Shown here in pieces: positions 1-6,391 of a stretch of 6,391 bases of DNA. The position numbers and the translations under genes are program-made. The notes under the pieces were generated by a model. It was not told the origin of the DNA. It made no database searches and saw nothing but the letters and a program-made list of their open reading frames with translations. How positions within the stretch are numbered: the stretch's first letter is position 1; each line of letters starts with the position of its first letter. This DNA is from Candidatus Electrothrix marina. Lineage in GTDB: Bacteria > Desulfobacterota > Desulfobulbia > Desulfobulbales > Desulfobulbaceae. The stretch is taken from contig MTKS01000090.1 in assembly GCA_004028495.1 (NCBI GenBank), positions 1 through 6,391 on the forward strand, written 5' to 3'.

Positions 1-22
1 CGTGCCCCTTGGTATTATAAGA

Positions 23-3000
23 TCAAGCCTCGGCAGAAAACTCCTGCACAGTCTTCACACCCACTTCCTGCTCAGCCGTGGCGATAATAGCCTGGGCCAT
101 TGAAACCGCCCCGCTGACCGTGGTGGTGTACGGGATATGATAATCCAAAGCAGCCCGGCGGATCCGATACGAATCCTCAGTGGTTCTGTTGCCGGAGGAG
201 GTATTGATGATCCACTGCACCTGCCCGTCCTTAATCTTATCCAGAATATGCGGGCGGCCCTGAGAGATCTTATTGATCTGCTCGCAGGCTACGCCGTAGC
301 TGTTCAGTCGCTCAGCTGTTCCGTCAGTGGCCAGTACTGTAAATCCTCTTTCCAGCAGGGATTTAACCACCGGCACCAAGGGTTCCTTATCACCGCGCCG
401 AACCGAGATAAAGACGCAGCCTGGCTCAGGGATCTTCTGATTTGCCGCCTGCTGAGCCTTGGCCAAGGCCAGACCGAGATCATCGTCAATACCCATAACC
501 TCACCGGTAGATTTCATCTCCGGCCCCAACAGGGTATCTACATTTTCAAAACGATCAAAGGGAAACACAGCTTCCTTGACCGCCCAATGGCTGATCGTGA
601 CCTCTTTGGTAAAGCCCAGCTCTTCCAGACTGATGCCCATCATCGCTTTTGTGGCCAGCTTGGCCAAGGGTACTCCGGTTGCCTTGGAAACAAAAGGCAC
701 GGTACGCGAGGCCCTAGGATTGACCTCCAGGATATAGAGTTCCTCGTCCTTGACCGCATACTGCACGTTCATCAGGCCGATAACGCCCAGTTCCGCAGCC
801 ATTGCCTTGGTGGCCCGCATGATCTCGGCAATCATCGCGTCGGACAGGGTATGGGGGGGCAGCACACAGGCCGAATCACCGGAGTGGATACCGGCCTCCT
901 CAATATGCTCCATAATGCCGCCGATCACGGTCATCTTCCCGTCCGAGATCGCATCAACATCCACTTCCACAGCATCTTTCAGAAACCTGTCCAACAGGAC
1001 AGGGTGCTCGCTGTTCTTGATAGTGGGACGGGCCATAAATTCCCGAAGGCCCTGGTCATTATAGACAATCTTCATATCCCGACCGCCCAGCACATAGGAA
1101 GGCCGCATAACCACGGGATACCCGATCCGCTCCACTTTCTTGAGAGCCTCTTCCAGGGAGCTGACCGTGCCGTTTTCCGGCTGCTTGAGTCCAAGCTTCT
1201 GCAAAAGCTGCTGAAAACGCTTCCGATCTTCAGCCCGATCAATGGCATCCGGCGATGTCCCGATGATTCGTACCCCGGCCTTGTCCAGGGCCACGGCCAG
1301 ATTCAGCGGTGTCTGGCCCCCGAACTGAACAATGACGCCGTCCGGTTTTTCCAACTCAATGATATTAAGGACATCCTCACGGGTCAGCGGCTCAAAATAA
1401 AGTCGGTCCGAGGTATCGTAGTCCGTGGACACGGTCTCCGGGTTGGAGTTGACCATGATGGATTCCACCCCGATCTCCTCTAAGGCAAAGGAGGCGTGGA
1501 CACAGCAATAATCAAACTCGATGCCTTGGCCGATCCGGTTGGGTCCGCCGCCCAGGATGATGATCTTTTTCCGATCCGAGGGCAGGGATTCATTTTCCTG
1601 ATCATAGCAGGAATAATAATACGGGGTATAAGATTCAAACTCGGCAGCACAGGTATCCACCAGCTTGTACACCGGCAGAACTTCCTTTTCTTTGCGCAGC
1701 TGCCGGATATCATCTTCCGAGGTTCCGGTCATGAAACCCAATTGCGCATCGGAAAATCCATATTGTTTTGCAGTGCGAAGGGAATCAGCATCAAGCCCGG
1801 CAAAACCCTGCTGTTGAATATCCAGGCCCATATCGACAATCTGCTGCATACTGCGCAGGTACCAAGGATCAATCTTGCTCAGTTCAAACATCCGTTCAAT
1901 GGACATTCCCCGCCGCATGGCCTCGAACAGAAAAAAGAAACGCTTGGAATTCGGCACATTCAGGCCCTGCTCCAGATCATCCTGATGCAGGTCATTCATC
2001 TCGTCCTTGCCGTCAAAACCAAAACCCATGCGCCCGATTTCCAGCGATCGCATGGCCTTCTGAAAGGCCTCCTTAAAAGTCCGGCCCATGGCCATAGTCT
2101 CTCCCACCGACTTCATGGCAGTGGTCAGGAAATCTTCGGTCTCCGGGAATTTTTCAAAGGTCCAGCGAGGAATCTTGACCACGCAGTAATCAATGGTGGG
2201 CTCAAAGGCTGCGTAGGTTTCCTGGGTGATGTCGTTCTTCAATTCATCCAGGGTATAACCCACAGCCAGCTTGGCCGCGATCTTGGCAATGGGGAAGCCG
2301 GTGGCCTTAGAAGCCAGAGCTGAAGAGCGAGACACCCTGGGGTTCATCTCGATGACCATGATCTCGCCGTCTTCCGGGTTGACCGCAAACTGAACATTGG
2401 AGCCACCGGTTTCCACCCCGATCTCTCGGATAATGGCGATGGATGCATCACGCAGTTTCTGGTACTCAACGTCGGACAGGGTCTGCTGGGGGGCCACGGT
2501 AATGGAATCACCGGTATGCACACCCATTGCATCGATATTTTCGATGGAGCAGATAATGACCACGTTGTCTTTGCGATCCCGCACCACCTCCAGCTCATAT
2601 TCTTTCCAGCCCAGCAGGCTGCGCTCCAGCATGATCTCGGTGGTCATGGAGAGATCCAGCCCGCCTGTACACATCTCCCGCAGTTCCTGACGGTTATACG
2701 CCACCCCGCCGCCGGTTCCGCCCAGGGTGAAGCTCGGTCGAACAATCACGGGAAAGCCGATTTTATCACCGGCATCCATAGCATCCTCAATGGTATGGAC
2801 GATAAAGGACTTGGGCACATTCAGGCCGATCTTCTCCATCGCATCGCGGAACTCTTCCCGGCCTTCGGCCTTGCGGATCACGTCGATGTTGGCGGCCAAC
2901 ATCTCAACATTGTATTTTTCTAAAGCACCGGTCTCAGCAACCTTGATGGCCGTGTTCAGGGCGGTCTGCCCGCCAAGGGTGGGCAGGATGGCATCAGGTC

Positions 3001-3244
3001 GTTCCCGCTCAATAACCTTGATCAGGTATTCCGGGGTGATGGGTTCAATATAGGTGCGGTCGGCCAGTCCCGGATCGGTCATGATGGTGGCAGGATTGGA
3101 GTTAATCAGCACCACCTCATAGCCCTCTTCCTTGAGGGCCTTAACGGCCTGAGCACCGGAATAATCAAATTCACAGGCCTGACTGATAATAATCGGCCCG
3201 GAGCCGATAATCAGAATCTTATGTATATCTGTGCGTTTTGGCAT
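23..3244 (-). CDS. carB: Carbamoyl-phosphate synthase large subunit
   Basis: This is the synthetase subunit of carbamoyl-phosphate synthetase. It uses ammonia channelled from CarA, bicarbonate and two ATP to make carbamoyl phosphate in the cytoplasm for pyrimidine and arginine synthesis. The protein is 1073 residues, the same length as E. coli CarB, and complete. Its layout is ATP-grasp half 1 (about 1-402, carboxy phosphate), oligomerisation domain (about 403-548), ATP-grasp half 2 (about 549-936, carbamate phosphorylation) and an MGS-like allosteric domain (about 937-1073). Residues matching known E. coli ATP-site residues are R129, R169, E215, H243, Q285, E299, N301 and R303 in half 1. In half 2, offset by one, they are R714, D752, E760, Q828, E840, N842 and R844. 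In the allosteric domain K953, T973, T976, K992, N1014 and D1024 fit the UMP/IMP/ornithine site, with Ser1016 where E. coli has Thr1017. The ATG start gives the standard MPKRTDI N-terminus, but no Shine-Dalgarno site precedes it. It follows carA by 88 bases and is probably co-transcribed with it. Confidence 0.99.
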   Translation of the reverse strand: MPKRTDIHKILIIGSGPIIISQACEFDYSGAQAVKALKEEGYEVVLINSNPATIMTDPGLADRTYIEPITPEYLIKVIERERPDAILPTLGGQTALNTAIKVAETGALEKYNVEMLAANIDVIRKAEGREEFRDAMEKIGLNVPKSFIVHTIEDAMDAGDKIGFPVIVRPSFTLGGTGGGVAYNRQELREMCTGGLDLSMTTEIMLERSLLGWKEYELEVVRDRKDNVVIICSIENIDAMGVHTGDSITVAPQQTLSDVEYQKLRDASIAIIREIGVETGGSNVQFAVNPEDGEIMVIEMNPRVSRSSALASKATGFPIAKIAAKLAVGYTLDELKNDITQETYAAFEPTIDYCVVKIPRWTFEKFPETEDFLTTAMKSVGETMAMGRTFKEAFQKAMRSLEIGRMGFGFDGKDEMNDLHQDDLEQGLNVPNSKRFFFLFEAMRRGMSIERMFELSKIDPWYLRSMQQIVDMGLDIQQQGFAGLDADSLRTAKQYGFSDAQLGFMTGTSEDDIRQLRKEKEVLPVYKLVDTCAAEFESYTPYYYSCYDQENESLPSDRKKIIILGGGPNRIGQGIEFDYCCVHASFALEEIGVESIMVNSNPETVSTDYDTSDRLYFEPLTREDVLNIIELEKPDGVIVQFGGQTPLNLAVALDKAGVRIIGTSPDAIDRAEDRKRFQQLLQKLGLKQPENGTVSSLEEALKKVERIGYPVVMRPSYVLGGRDMKIVYNDQGLREFMARPTIKNSEHPVLLDRFLKDAVEVDVDAISDGKMTVIGGIMEHIEEAGIHSGDSACVLPPHTLSDAMIAEIMRATKAMAAELGVIGLMNVQYAVKDEELYILEVNPRASRTVPFVSKATGVPLAKLATKAMMGISLEELGFTKEVTISHWAVKEAVFPFDRFENVDTLLGPEMKSTGEVMGIDDDLGLALAKAQQAANQKIPEPGCVFISVRRGDKEPLVPVVKSLLERGFTVLATDGTAERLNSYGVACEQINKISQGRPHILDKIKDGQVQWIINTSSGNRTTEDSYRIRRAALDYHIPYTTTVSGAVSMAQAIIATAEQEVGVKTVQEFSAEA

Positions 3245-3278
3245 GATAAAGGGGATATCGGTAAGAGTATATTGAAAA

Positions 3279-3294
3279 CAGCTTAACAGCTTAA
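3279..3294. repeat. Tandem 8-base repeat in the carA-carB spacer
   Basis: The octamer CAGCTTAA occurs twice in direct succession (3279-3286 and 3287-3294) in the spacer between carA and carB. The copies are identical. The second one runs into the 10-base repeats described next. The function is unknown; it could be slippage-derived filler or part of a protein-binding region. Confidence 0.8.
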
Positions 3295-3320
3295 TCTATC
3301 AGGATCTGTCAAGATCTATC
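3291..3320. repeat. Tandem 10-base repeat in the carA-carB spacer
   Basis: Three consecutive decamers read TTAATCTATC, AGGATCTGTC and AAGATCTATC on the plus strand. Copies 2 and 3 match at 8 of 10 bases. Copies 1 and 3 share the last seven bases. The next ten bases (AGGACAGACC, 3321-3330) may be a decayed fourth copy and form an inverted repeat (GACAG, AC, CTGTC; 3323-3334) that reaches the carA stop codon. A 10-base period places each copy on the same face of the helix, as expected for an array of protein sites, but chance slippage would look the same. Confidence 0.7.
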
Positions 3321-3332
3321 AGGACAGACCTG

Positions 3333-4448
3333 TCAGGCCATCAGCTCAAGAAAGCGATCAAAAAGATAGATAGCGTCATGGGGACCGGGTGCGTGCTCAG
3401 GATGATATTGCACCGAAAAGGCCGGAAACTCGGTATGGCGCATACCCTCTAAGCTGCCATCATTCAGATTAACATGGGTCATCTCTACCTTATCAGGCAG
3501 GTTTTCCTGATCAACACAAAAACCGTGATTCTGCGAGGTGATCTCCACCTTGCCGGTCAGCAAATCCTTGACCGGCTGATTAGCGCCTCGATGACCAAAT
3601 TTGAGCTTATAAGTGGAGGCCCCGTAGGCCAGTCCCAAAATCTGATGACCAAGACATATACCAAAGATGGGCTTCTTACCCAGGAGCTTGCGCACGTTTT
3701 CCACCACCCCTTCTACACCGGCAGGATCGCCAGGGCCGTTGGAAAGAAAGATACCGTCCGGATTTAGTGCCAGCACATCCTCGGCAGAGGTTGTGGCAGG
3801 CACCACATGCACGGCACAGCCCTTTTCTTTGAGAATACGCAACTGGTTGTACTTGACCCCGAAATCGTAGGCAACTACTTTGTACTTAGCAGTATCCTCG
3901 GCTAAACCAATATCGAAGCCTGCTCCCGGCACCGGGGCGTTATTCACCCAGTTATAGGGAGCTTTGGTTGTGACCCTGGCAACCATATCCCGCCCCACCA
4001 GTCCCGGCCAGTCCTTGGCCCGTTGCACCAGAGAAGCCTCGTCCAGTTCCTCAGTGGAGATAATCGCCTTCATTGCACCGTGGTTACGAATAATCCGGGT
4101 AAGCATCCTGGTGTCAAAGCCGTCAACTCCCAACACACCAAATTTTTTTAAAAATTCAGCCAAGGTGCCGGTTGCCCTGAAATTACTGGGTACATCCTGA
4201 TACTCCCGCATCAGAAAGGCGCGGGGATGGACGGATGCGGACTCCATGTCCTCATCGTTGACCCCGTAATTACCGATCAGAGGATAGGTCATGGTGACCA
4301 GCTGGCCGGTATAGGAGGGATCGGTCAGTACTTCCTGATAACCGCTCATTCCGGTATTAAAGACTATTTCGCCCACTGCTTCTCCGGCTCCGGTAAAGGA
4401 GCGGCCGGTGAGCACGGTGCCATCTTCAAGCGCGATTAATGCTTTCAT
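3333..4448 (-). CDS. carA: Carbamoyl-phosphate synthase small subunit
   Basis: This is the glutamine amidotransferase subunit. It hydrolyses glutamine and passes ammonia to CarB. The protein is 371 residues, a normal length for the family. The N-terminal CPSase small-chain domain (about 1-150) opens with [11 protein letters not shown] and contains [19 protein letters not shown] (31-49). The class I glutamine amidotransferase domain (about 190-371) carries SNGPGDP (236-242), the nucleophile elbow GICLGHQ with Cys265, [10 protein letters not shown] (284-293), TSQNHG (304-309) and YHPE with His349 and Glu351. The Cys-His-Glu triad is therefore complete. I chose the ATG at 4448 because it gives the canonical CarA N-terminus. 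The frame stays open upstream to a TTG at 4538, but those 30 residues resemble nothing in the family. No clear Shine-Dalgarno site precedes the ATG. It lies directly upstream of carB and 107 bases after the flavoprotein gene. Confidence 0.98.
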   Translation of the reverse strand: MKALIALEDGTVLTGRSFTGAGEAVGEIVFNTGMSGYQEVLTDPSYTGQLVTMTYPLIGNYGVNDEDMESASVHPRAFLMREYQDVPSNFRATGTLAEFLKKFGVLGVDGFDTRMLTRIIRNHGAMKAIISTEELDEASLVQRAKDWPGLVGRDMVARVTTKAPYNWVNNAPVPGAGFDIGLAEDTAKYKVVAYDFGVKYNQLRILKEKGCAVHVVPATTSAEDVLALNPDGIFLSNGPGDPAGVEGVVENVRKLLGKKPIFGICLGHQILGLAYGASTYKLKFGHRGANQPVKDLLTGKVEITSQNHGFCVDQENLPDKVEMTHVNLNDGSLEGMRHTEFPAFSVQYHPEHAPGPHDAIYLFDRFLELMA

Positions 4449-4454
4449 ATGAAA
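4443..4454. promoter_or_regulatory. 12-base palindrome over the carA start codon
   Basis: TTTCATATGAAA is a perfect 12-base palindrome that contains the carA ATG (minus strand 4448-4446). Just upstream on the minus strand lies an AT-rich GAATATATTTC, so GAA/TTC half-sites recur through this short leader. This loosely recalls AT-rich operators such as ArgR boxes, but it does not match the ArgR consensus and sits later than usual. The palindrome is seen directly; a regulatory role is inference. Confidence 0.3.
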
Positions 4455-4509
4455 TATATTCTGTAGAGAGAGACTATGGATTTCGCCTGCGGCGTTTGAG
4501 TTCCGACGC

Positions 4510-4538
4510 TTTTTAACATTCTCTGTATCGCTTTGCAA
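4510..4538 (-). promoter_or_regulatory. Possible sigma-70 promoter for carAB
   Basis: On the minus strand TTGCAA (4538-4533) is followed after 17 bases by TAAAAA (4515-4510), preceded by TGT as in an extended -10. Each hexamer matches the sigma-70 consensus at four of six positions with ideal spacing. It would start transcription near 4503 and leave a leader of about 55 bases before carA. The match is modest and such pairs arise by chance in AT-rich spacers. The location just after the flavoprotein stop codon is plausible. Confidence 0.25.
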
Positions 4539-4555
4539 TGAAGATAACGGAAAGC

Positions 4556-5155
4556 CTATCCCCGCAACGTTGCGGCGACCTCCCCCATACGTATACCGAG
4601 ATTCCTGGCTGTAGCAATACCTGTGGTATCGGCCTCATAGCCGTCAGGATGATTGCCCCAGGCAGCACCTCCGAAATGATCTCCGTCGCCGACAATGATC
4701 ATATCATGAATCATCATAGCCGCATGCACGGCCTGTACAGTCAGCTCCTGGCCCCCATTGCGTGATCCGCCCACGGCGATGACGCCGCCGAGTTTATTTT
4801 TAAAAAGAAACCCGTTGCGCCGGAAGAGAACAGTTCGATCAATAAAAGCCTTGGCCCGACTGGTCATGCAGCCCATATAAACCGGAGTTGCCATGATGAT
4901 CCCGACGACTTCCGGGTCGGCCAATTTGGGGATGATTTCCTGAAAGCCATCATCCTGACTGCATAAGACGCCTTTTTTGCAGGCATCACAGGCAATACAG
5001 CCCTGAATTTCTAAAGGGGCAAGATCAATTAATTCAACCTCAATGCCGTTTTTAGATGCCTCGCTCGCATTCTTGATAGCATCAAGGCATTGTTCTAAAA
5101 GGAATCGGGTGGATTTATTCGTTCTCGGACTTGCTGCTACACCTATGATTTTCAT
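4556..5155 (-). CDS. Isf-like iron-sulfur flavoprotein / NADPH-dependent FMN reductase family
   Basis: This is a 199-residue flavodoxin-fold protein of the NADPH-dependent FMN reductase (iron-sulfur flavoprotein) family. Such proteins bind FMN and move electrons in the cytoplasm, often in oxidative-stress defence of anaerobes. The N-terminal strand [11 protein letters not shown] leads into the FMN phosphate loop SPRTNKST (9-16). Cysteines 53, 56, 59 and 65 form CX2CX2CX5C, which fits the compact motif that binds a 4Fe-4S cluster in archaeal Isf. TPVYMG (90-95) and GGSRNGGQE (129-137) are flavin-site motifs of the family. The C-terminal part is rich in Gly and His ([16 protein letters not shown]). 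I chose the ATG at 5155 because it gives the standard N-terminus and has an AAAGG site six bases upstream. The frame is open further upstream to 5389, but that stretch overlaps the preceding gene and is not family-like. The physiological substrate cannot be read from sequence; plain quinone or FMN reductase activity is an alternative. Confidence 0.87.
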   Translation of the reverse strand: MKIIGVAASPRTNKSTRFLLEQCLDAIKNASEASKNGIEVELIDLAPLEIQGCIACDACKKGVLCSQDDGFQEIIPKLADPEVVGIIMATPVYMGCMTSRAKAFIDRTVLFRRNGFLFKNKLGGVIAVGGSRNGGQELTVQAVHAAMMIHDMIIVGDGDHFGGAAWGNHPDGYEADTTGIATARNLGIRMGEVAATLRG

Positions 5156-5161
5156 GACTGA

Positions 5162-5166
5162 CCTTT
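5162..5166 (-). promoter_or_regulatory. Ribosome binding site of the flavoprotein gene
   Basis: The minus strand reads AAAGG six bases before the ATG at 5155. This is the only acceptable Shine-Dalgarno site in front of any of the four complete genes, and it supports 5155 as the start over the longer open frame. Confidence 0.6.
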
Positions 5167-5173
5167 TTCTCGT

Positions 5174-5201
5174 ATTCGTAGTTCGTGATTCGTAACTCAT
5201 A
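5174..5201. repeat. Heptanucleotide tandem repeat
   Basis: Four consecutive 7-base units on the plus strand read ATTCGTA, GTTCGTG, ATTCGTA and ACTCATA, with core TTCGT in the first three. The repeat lies in the spacer between the Excalibur gene and the flavoprotein gene, 19 to 46 bases before the flavoprotein start. Heptanucleotide tandem repeats in spacers are well known in some bacteria, for example the STRR elements of filamentous cyanobacteria. Whether this motif is dispersed in the source genome cannot be seen here. Confidence 0.65.
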
Positions 5202-5234
5202 AAAAAAGACAAGAATATACCGGCAAAGGGCCGG
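5201..5234 (-). terminator. Weak terminator-like hairpin after the Excalibur gene
   Basis: On the minus strand CCGGC and GCCGG (5234-5230 and 5224-5220) can pair around a five-base loop. A run of seven T (5207-5201) follows, 12 bases after the stem. The stem is short and the T-run is too far from it for a textbook intrinsic terminator, so any effect would be partial. It lies 60 bases after the stop codon of the Excalibur gene. Confidence 0.3.
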
Positions 5235-5294
5235 GTTATACTCAAAAGACTCTTCACCTTTCCTTGCCTTCCTTGTAAGGGTTGAGGTGCAAAA

Positions 5295-6200
5295 TCAATG
5301 ACACCACTGACTTTCACACGGAATACCATCACCGTCACCATCCATCTTGGTTCCAGGACAATTCCGTATATAAAACGTTGCCTCAGCACAGGATCTCATT
5401 TGCGTACAACGTGTCTTTCCTTGGCAAGAAAATTCGCTTTTTTTCTGTCCGATTGCCTTCTTTTTCACAGACCTTGCCGCTGATTGTTCCCTGTGTTCTT
5501 TGACAAGGCGCACCCTTTTTTCATCAAAAAGATACACTCCGGAACAGGCAAGAATCACGCCGATAACAGACAACATAAAGGGCTTTGCGGCAGACCTCCA
5601 ATGGAGGAAAAGAAAAAATAAGGAGACAAAGGGGAGCAAGAGACAACCAAGCCCCCAGAAAATATGAACCCGAAAGGCGGCGATAATGAGCCAGAATAAC
5701 CCGACAAAAACAAGGAGCACGCCAAGAAGAGGAAGAAAGAGGTGCAATACGCCGTTCAGGCCGTATTTTTGATACTGTTTTTCACCGAGTTTTTGAAGGT
5801 CTGCAAACGATTCAACGGACTTTAACTTACGAATAAGATAGCCGACCCTGCTCCGCTCTATCTGCTCAACGGTTTCTTCATAGTCTCTGTTGCGTTGATT
5901 TGACGCGTTGATTTTTTTAATCGTACCGGGAGTGAACCTGTTGATAAATTCGATTTTCTCCTTATCGATAATCTGAACGCCTTCCACCGTACTGAGATCA
6001 TAGCTGACAACCTGATTCTGCTCAATACATGCGATGTTATTCTCTCTTATTTGGAGGGAGTCACAATGTTTTTCTTCATTGCCTCCAGCAACTGACAGGT
6101 AAAATTCTGTCGCCTCGGACACTGAGGCATGCAGCAACGAAACAAGAATCAATACAACAAGAAGACAACCGGCTTTTTTTTCTGTGATTTGAATACGCAT
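5295..6200 (-). CDS. Membrane protein with C-terminal Excalibur calcium-binding domain
   Basis: This is a 301-residue protein whose function I do not recognise beyond its domain. Residues 1-30 form a signal-like segment: a basic N-terminus, a hydrophobic core LLVVLILVSLL and a possible cleavage after SVSEA. Residues 31-150 are soluble, with a beta-rich start and a charged helical part (about 105-147). Three hydrophobic segments follow at about 150-175, 178-200 and 207-225. A basic linker (227-255) leads to an Excalibur domain (259-300) with cysteines 259, 265, 271, 281, 295 and 300 and the acidic DGDGDGIPCE (287-296). That DxDxDG loop, similar to an EF-hand loop, is the hallmark of Excalibur, a family often attached to surface proteins and nucleases. 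No nuclease motif is visible here. The ATG at 6200 lies 27 bases after the upstream stop codon, suggesting co-transcription, but lacks a Shine-Dalgarno site. By eye the gene is richer in AT than carAB. Confidence 0.85.
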   Translation of the reverse strand: MRIQITEKKAGCLLVVLILVSLLHASVSEATEFYLSVAGGNEEKHCDSLQIRENNIACIEQNQVVSYDLSTVEGVQIIDKEKIEFINRFTPGTIKKINASNQRNRDYEETVEQIERSRVGYLIRKLKSVESFADLQKLGEKQYQKYGLNGVLHLFLPLLGVLLVFVGLFWLIIAAFRVHIFWGLGCLLLPFVSLFFLFLHWRSAAKPFMLSVIGVILACSGVYLFDEKRVRLVKEHREQSAARSVKKKAIGQKKSEFSCQGKTRCTQMRSCAEATFYIRNCPGTKMDGDGDGIPCESQWCH

Positions 6201-6227
6201 AAAATAAGATTTTTTTATTAAACAGGA

Positions 6228-6391
6228 TCACCTTTGACCTTTCATCACTCGCAAAACCATCTCCGCCTGCCGCTTCGCCGCTCCCTGCTGGGTCTGCGCG
6301 AGTCGCTCCGCCGCCCGGCATGCCTGTGCATAGGCGGGTGAACCAAGAGGATACTCCAGCAGGCGATCCGCCAACTCATCGGGCGAGCCCA
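6228..6391 (-). CDS. C-terminal fragment, possible Kdo transferase (WaaA/KdtA)
   Basis: Only the last 53 codons of this gene are in the window; it continues past the right edge. The tail starts GSPDELADRLLEYPLGS and ends EMVLRVMKGQR. The pattern of an acidic DELADRLLE helix, an Ala-rich segment (AYAQACRAAERLA) and a QGAAKRQAEMVL end resembles the C-terminal helices of GT-B glycosyltransferases. It is closest in feel to WaaA, where an NRGAL-type motif precedes the last helix. WaaA adds Kdo to lipid A at the inner membrane. With so little sequence another glycosyltransferase such as LpxB is possible, so no symbol is given. I chose this frame because the other two hit stops or give Arg-rich low-complexity peptide. 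It is separated from the Excalibur gene by 27 bases. Confidence 0.5.
   Translation of the reverse strand, partial: GSPDELADRLLEYPLGSPAYAQACRAAERLAQTQQGAAKRQAEMVLRVMKGQR

Noticed and set aside
1..22. A terminator after carB
   Set aside because: The 22 bases available show no stem followed by a T-run on the minus strand. Any terminator would be outside the window.
137..1483. A 448-codon open frame on the plus strand inside carB
   Set aside because: It is fully antisense to a conserved enzyme. Its peptide is rich in His, Gln and Gly with no recognisable domain, as expected for the shadow of a codon-biased gene.
1496..2323. A 275-codon plus-strand open frame inside carB
   Set aside because: It is antisense to the carB oligomerisation and first synthetase regions. 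The low-complexity peptide has no family features.
3173..3190. Ser21 in the CarB motif [12 protein letters not shown] where many homologues have Gly
   Set aside because: The rest of the motif and the other catalytic residues are intact, so I take this as normal lineage variation and not a defect.
4484..4494. A small GC-rich hairpin (CGCC, TGC, GGCG) in the carA leader as an attenuator
   Set aside because: The stem has only four pairs, no T-run follows, and no leader peptide or competing structure is visible.
4449..4538. A 30-residue N-terminal extension of CarA starting from TTG
   Set aside because: CarA families begin at [11 protein letters not shown]. The extension has no similarity to them, would overlap the likely promoter, and the start is a weak codon.
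5156..5389. A 78-residue N-terminal extension of the flavoprotein
   Set aside because: It overlaps the end of the Excalibur gene in another frame, crosses the repeat-bearing spacer and is unlike the family. The internal ATG has a good ribosome binding site.
6162..6176. Cys12 in the Excalibur protein as a lipoprotein acylation site
   Set aside because: It lies before the hydrophobic core, not after it, so it is in the wrong place for a lipobox.
6076..6321. An 81-codon minus-strand open frame over the gene junction
   Set aside because: It overlaps both the partial upstream gene and the signal segment of the Excalibur gene in a third frame. Its peptide is Gly/Ala-rich and then unrelated.

Overview
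This window is ordinary bacterial chromosome. Every gene I can support lies on the minus strand, so transcription runs from right to left. It looks like a Gram-negative bacterium of moderate GC content. The style of the carbamoyl-phosphate synthetase proteins, an iron-sulfur flavoprotein typical of anaerobes, and a probable lipopolysaccharide glycosyltransferase tail together suggest a Desulfobacterota (delta-proteobacterial, Desulfobulbales-like) organism. That placement is an inference from protein style, not a search result.

Layout in the direction of transcription: (1) 6391-6228, the last 53 codons of a gene that enters from the right, possibly the Kdo transferase WaaA. (2) 6200-5295, a 301-residue membrane protein with an N-terminal signal segment, three transmembrane helices and a C-terminal Excalibur calcium-binding motif. 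(3) A 139-base spacer (5294-5156) holding a weak terminator-like hairpin and a short run of heptanucleotide repeats. (4) 5155-4556, a 199-residue flavodoxin-fold protein with a compact CX2CX2CX5C cluster, an Isf-like NAD(P)H-dependent flavoprotein. (5) A 107-base spacer (4555-4449) with a possible sigma-70 promoter and a 12-base palindrome that spans the carA start codon. (6) 4448-3333, carA. (7) An 88-base carA-carB spacer (3332-3245) made largely of 8-base and 10-base tandem repeats. (8) 3244-23, carB, complete, with 22 bases of downstream sequence and no visible terminator.

carA and carB together encode the two subunits of glutamine-hydrolysing carbamoyl-phosphate synthetase, which feeds pyrimidine and arginine synthesis. 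All catalytic residues I checked are present, and so is most of the UMP/IMP/ornithine site. The flavoprotein and the Excalibur protein have no obvious metabolic link to it and may only be neighbours.

I see no tRNA, rRNA, CRISPR array, insertion sequence or phage gene. The points most worth a second look are non-coding or architectural: the repeats between carA and carB, the heptad repeat before the flavoprotein gene, the palindrome over the carA start, the lack of recognisable Shine-Dalgarno sites at three of the four complete genes, and the predicted cytoplasmic side of the Excalibur domain. I found nothing that convincingly forms a new biological system.
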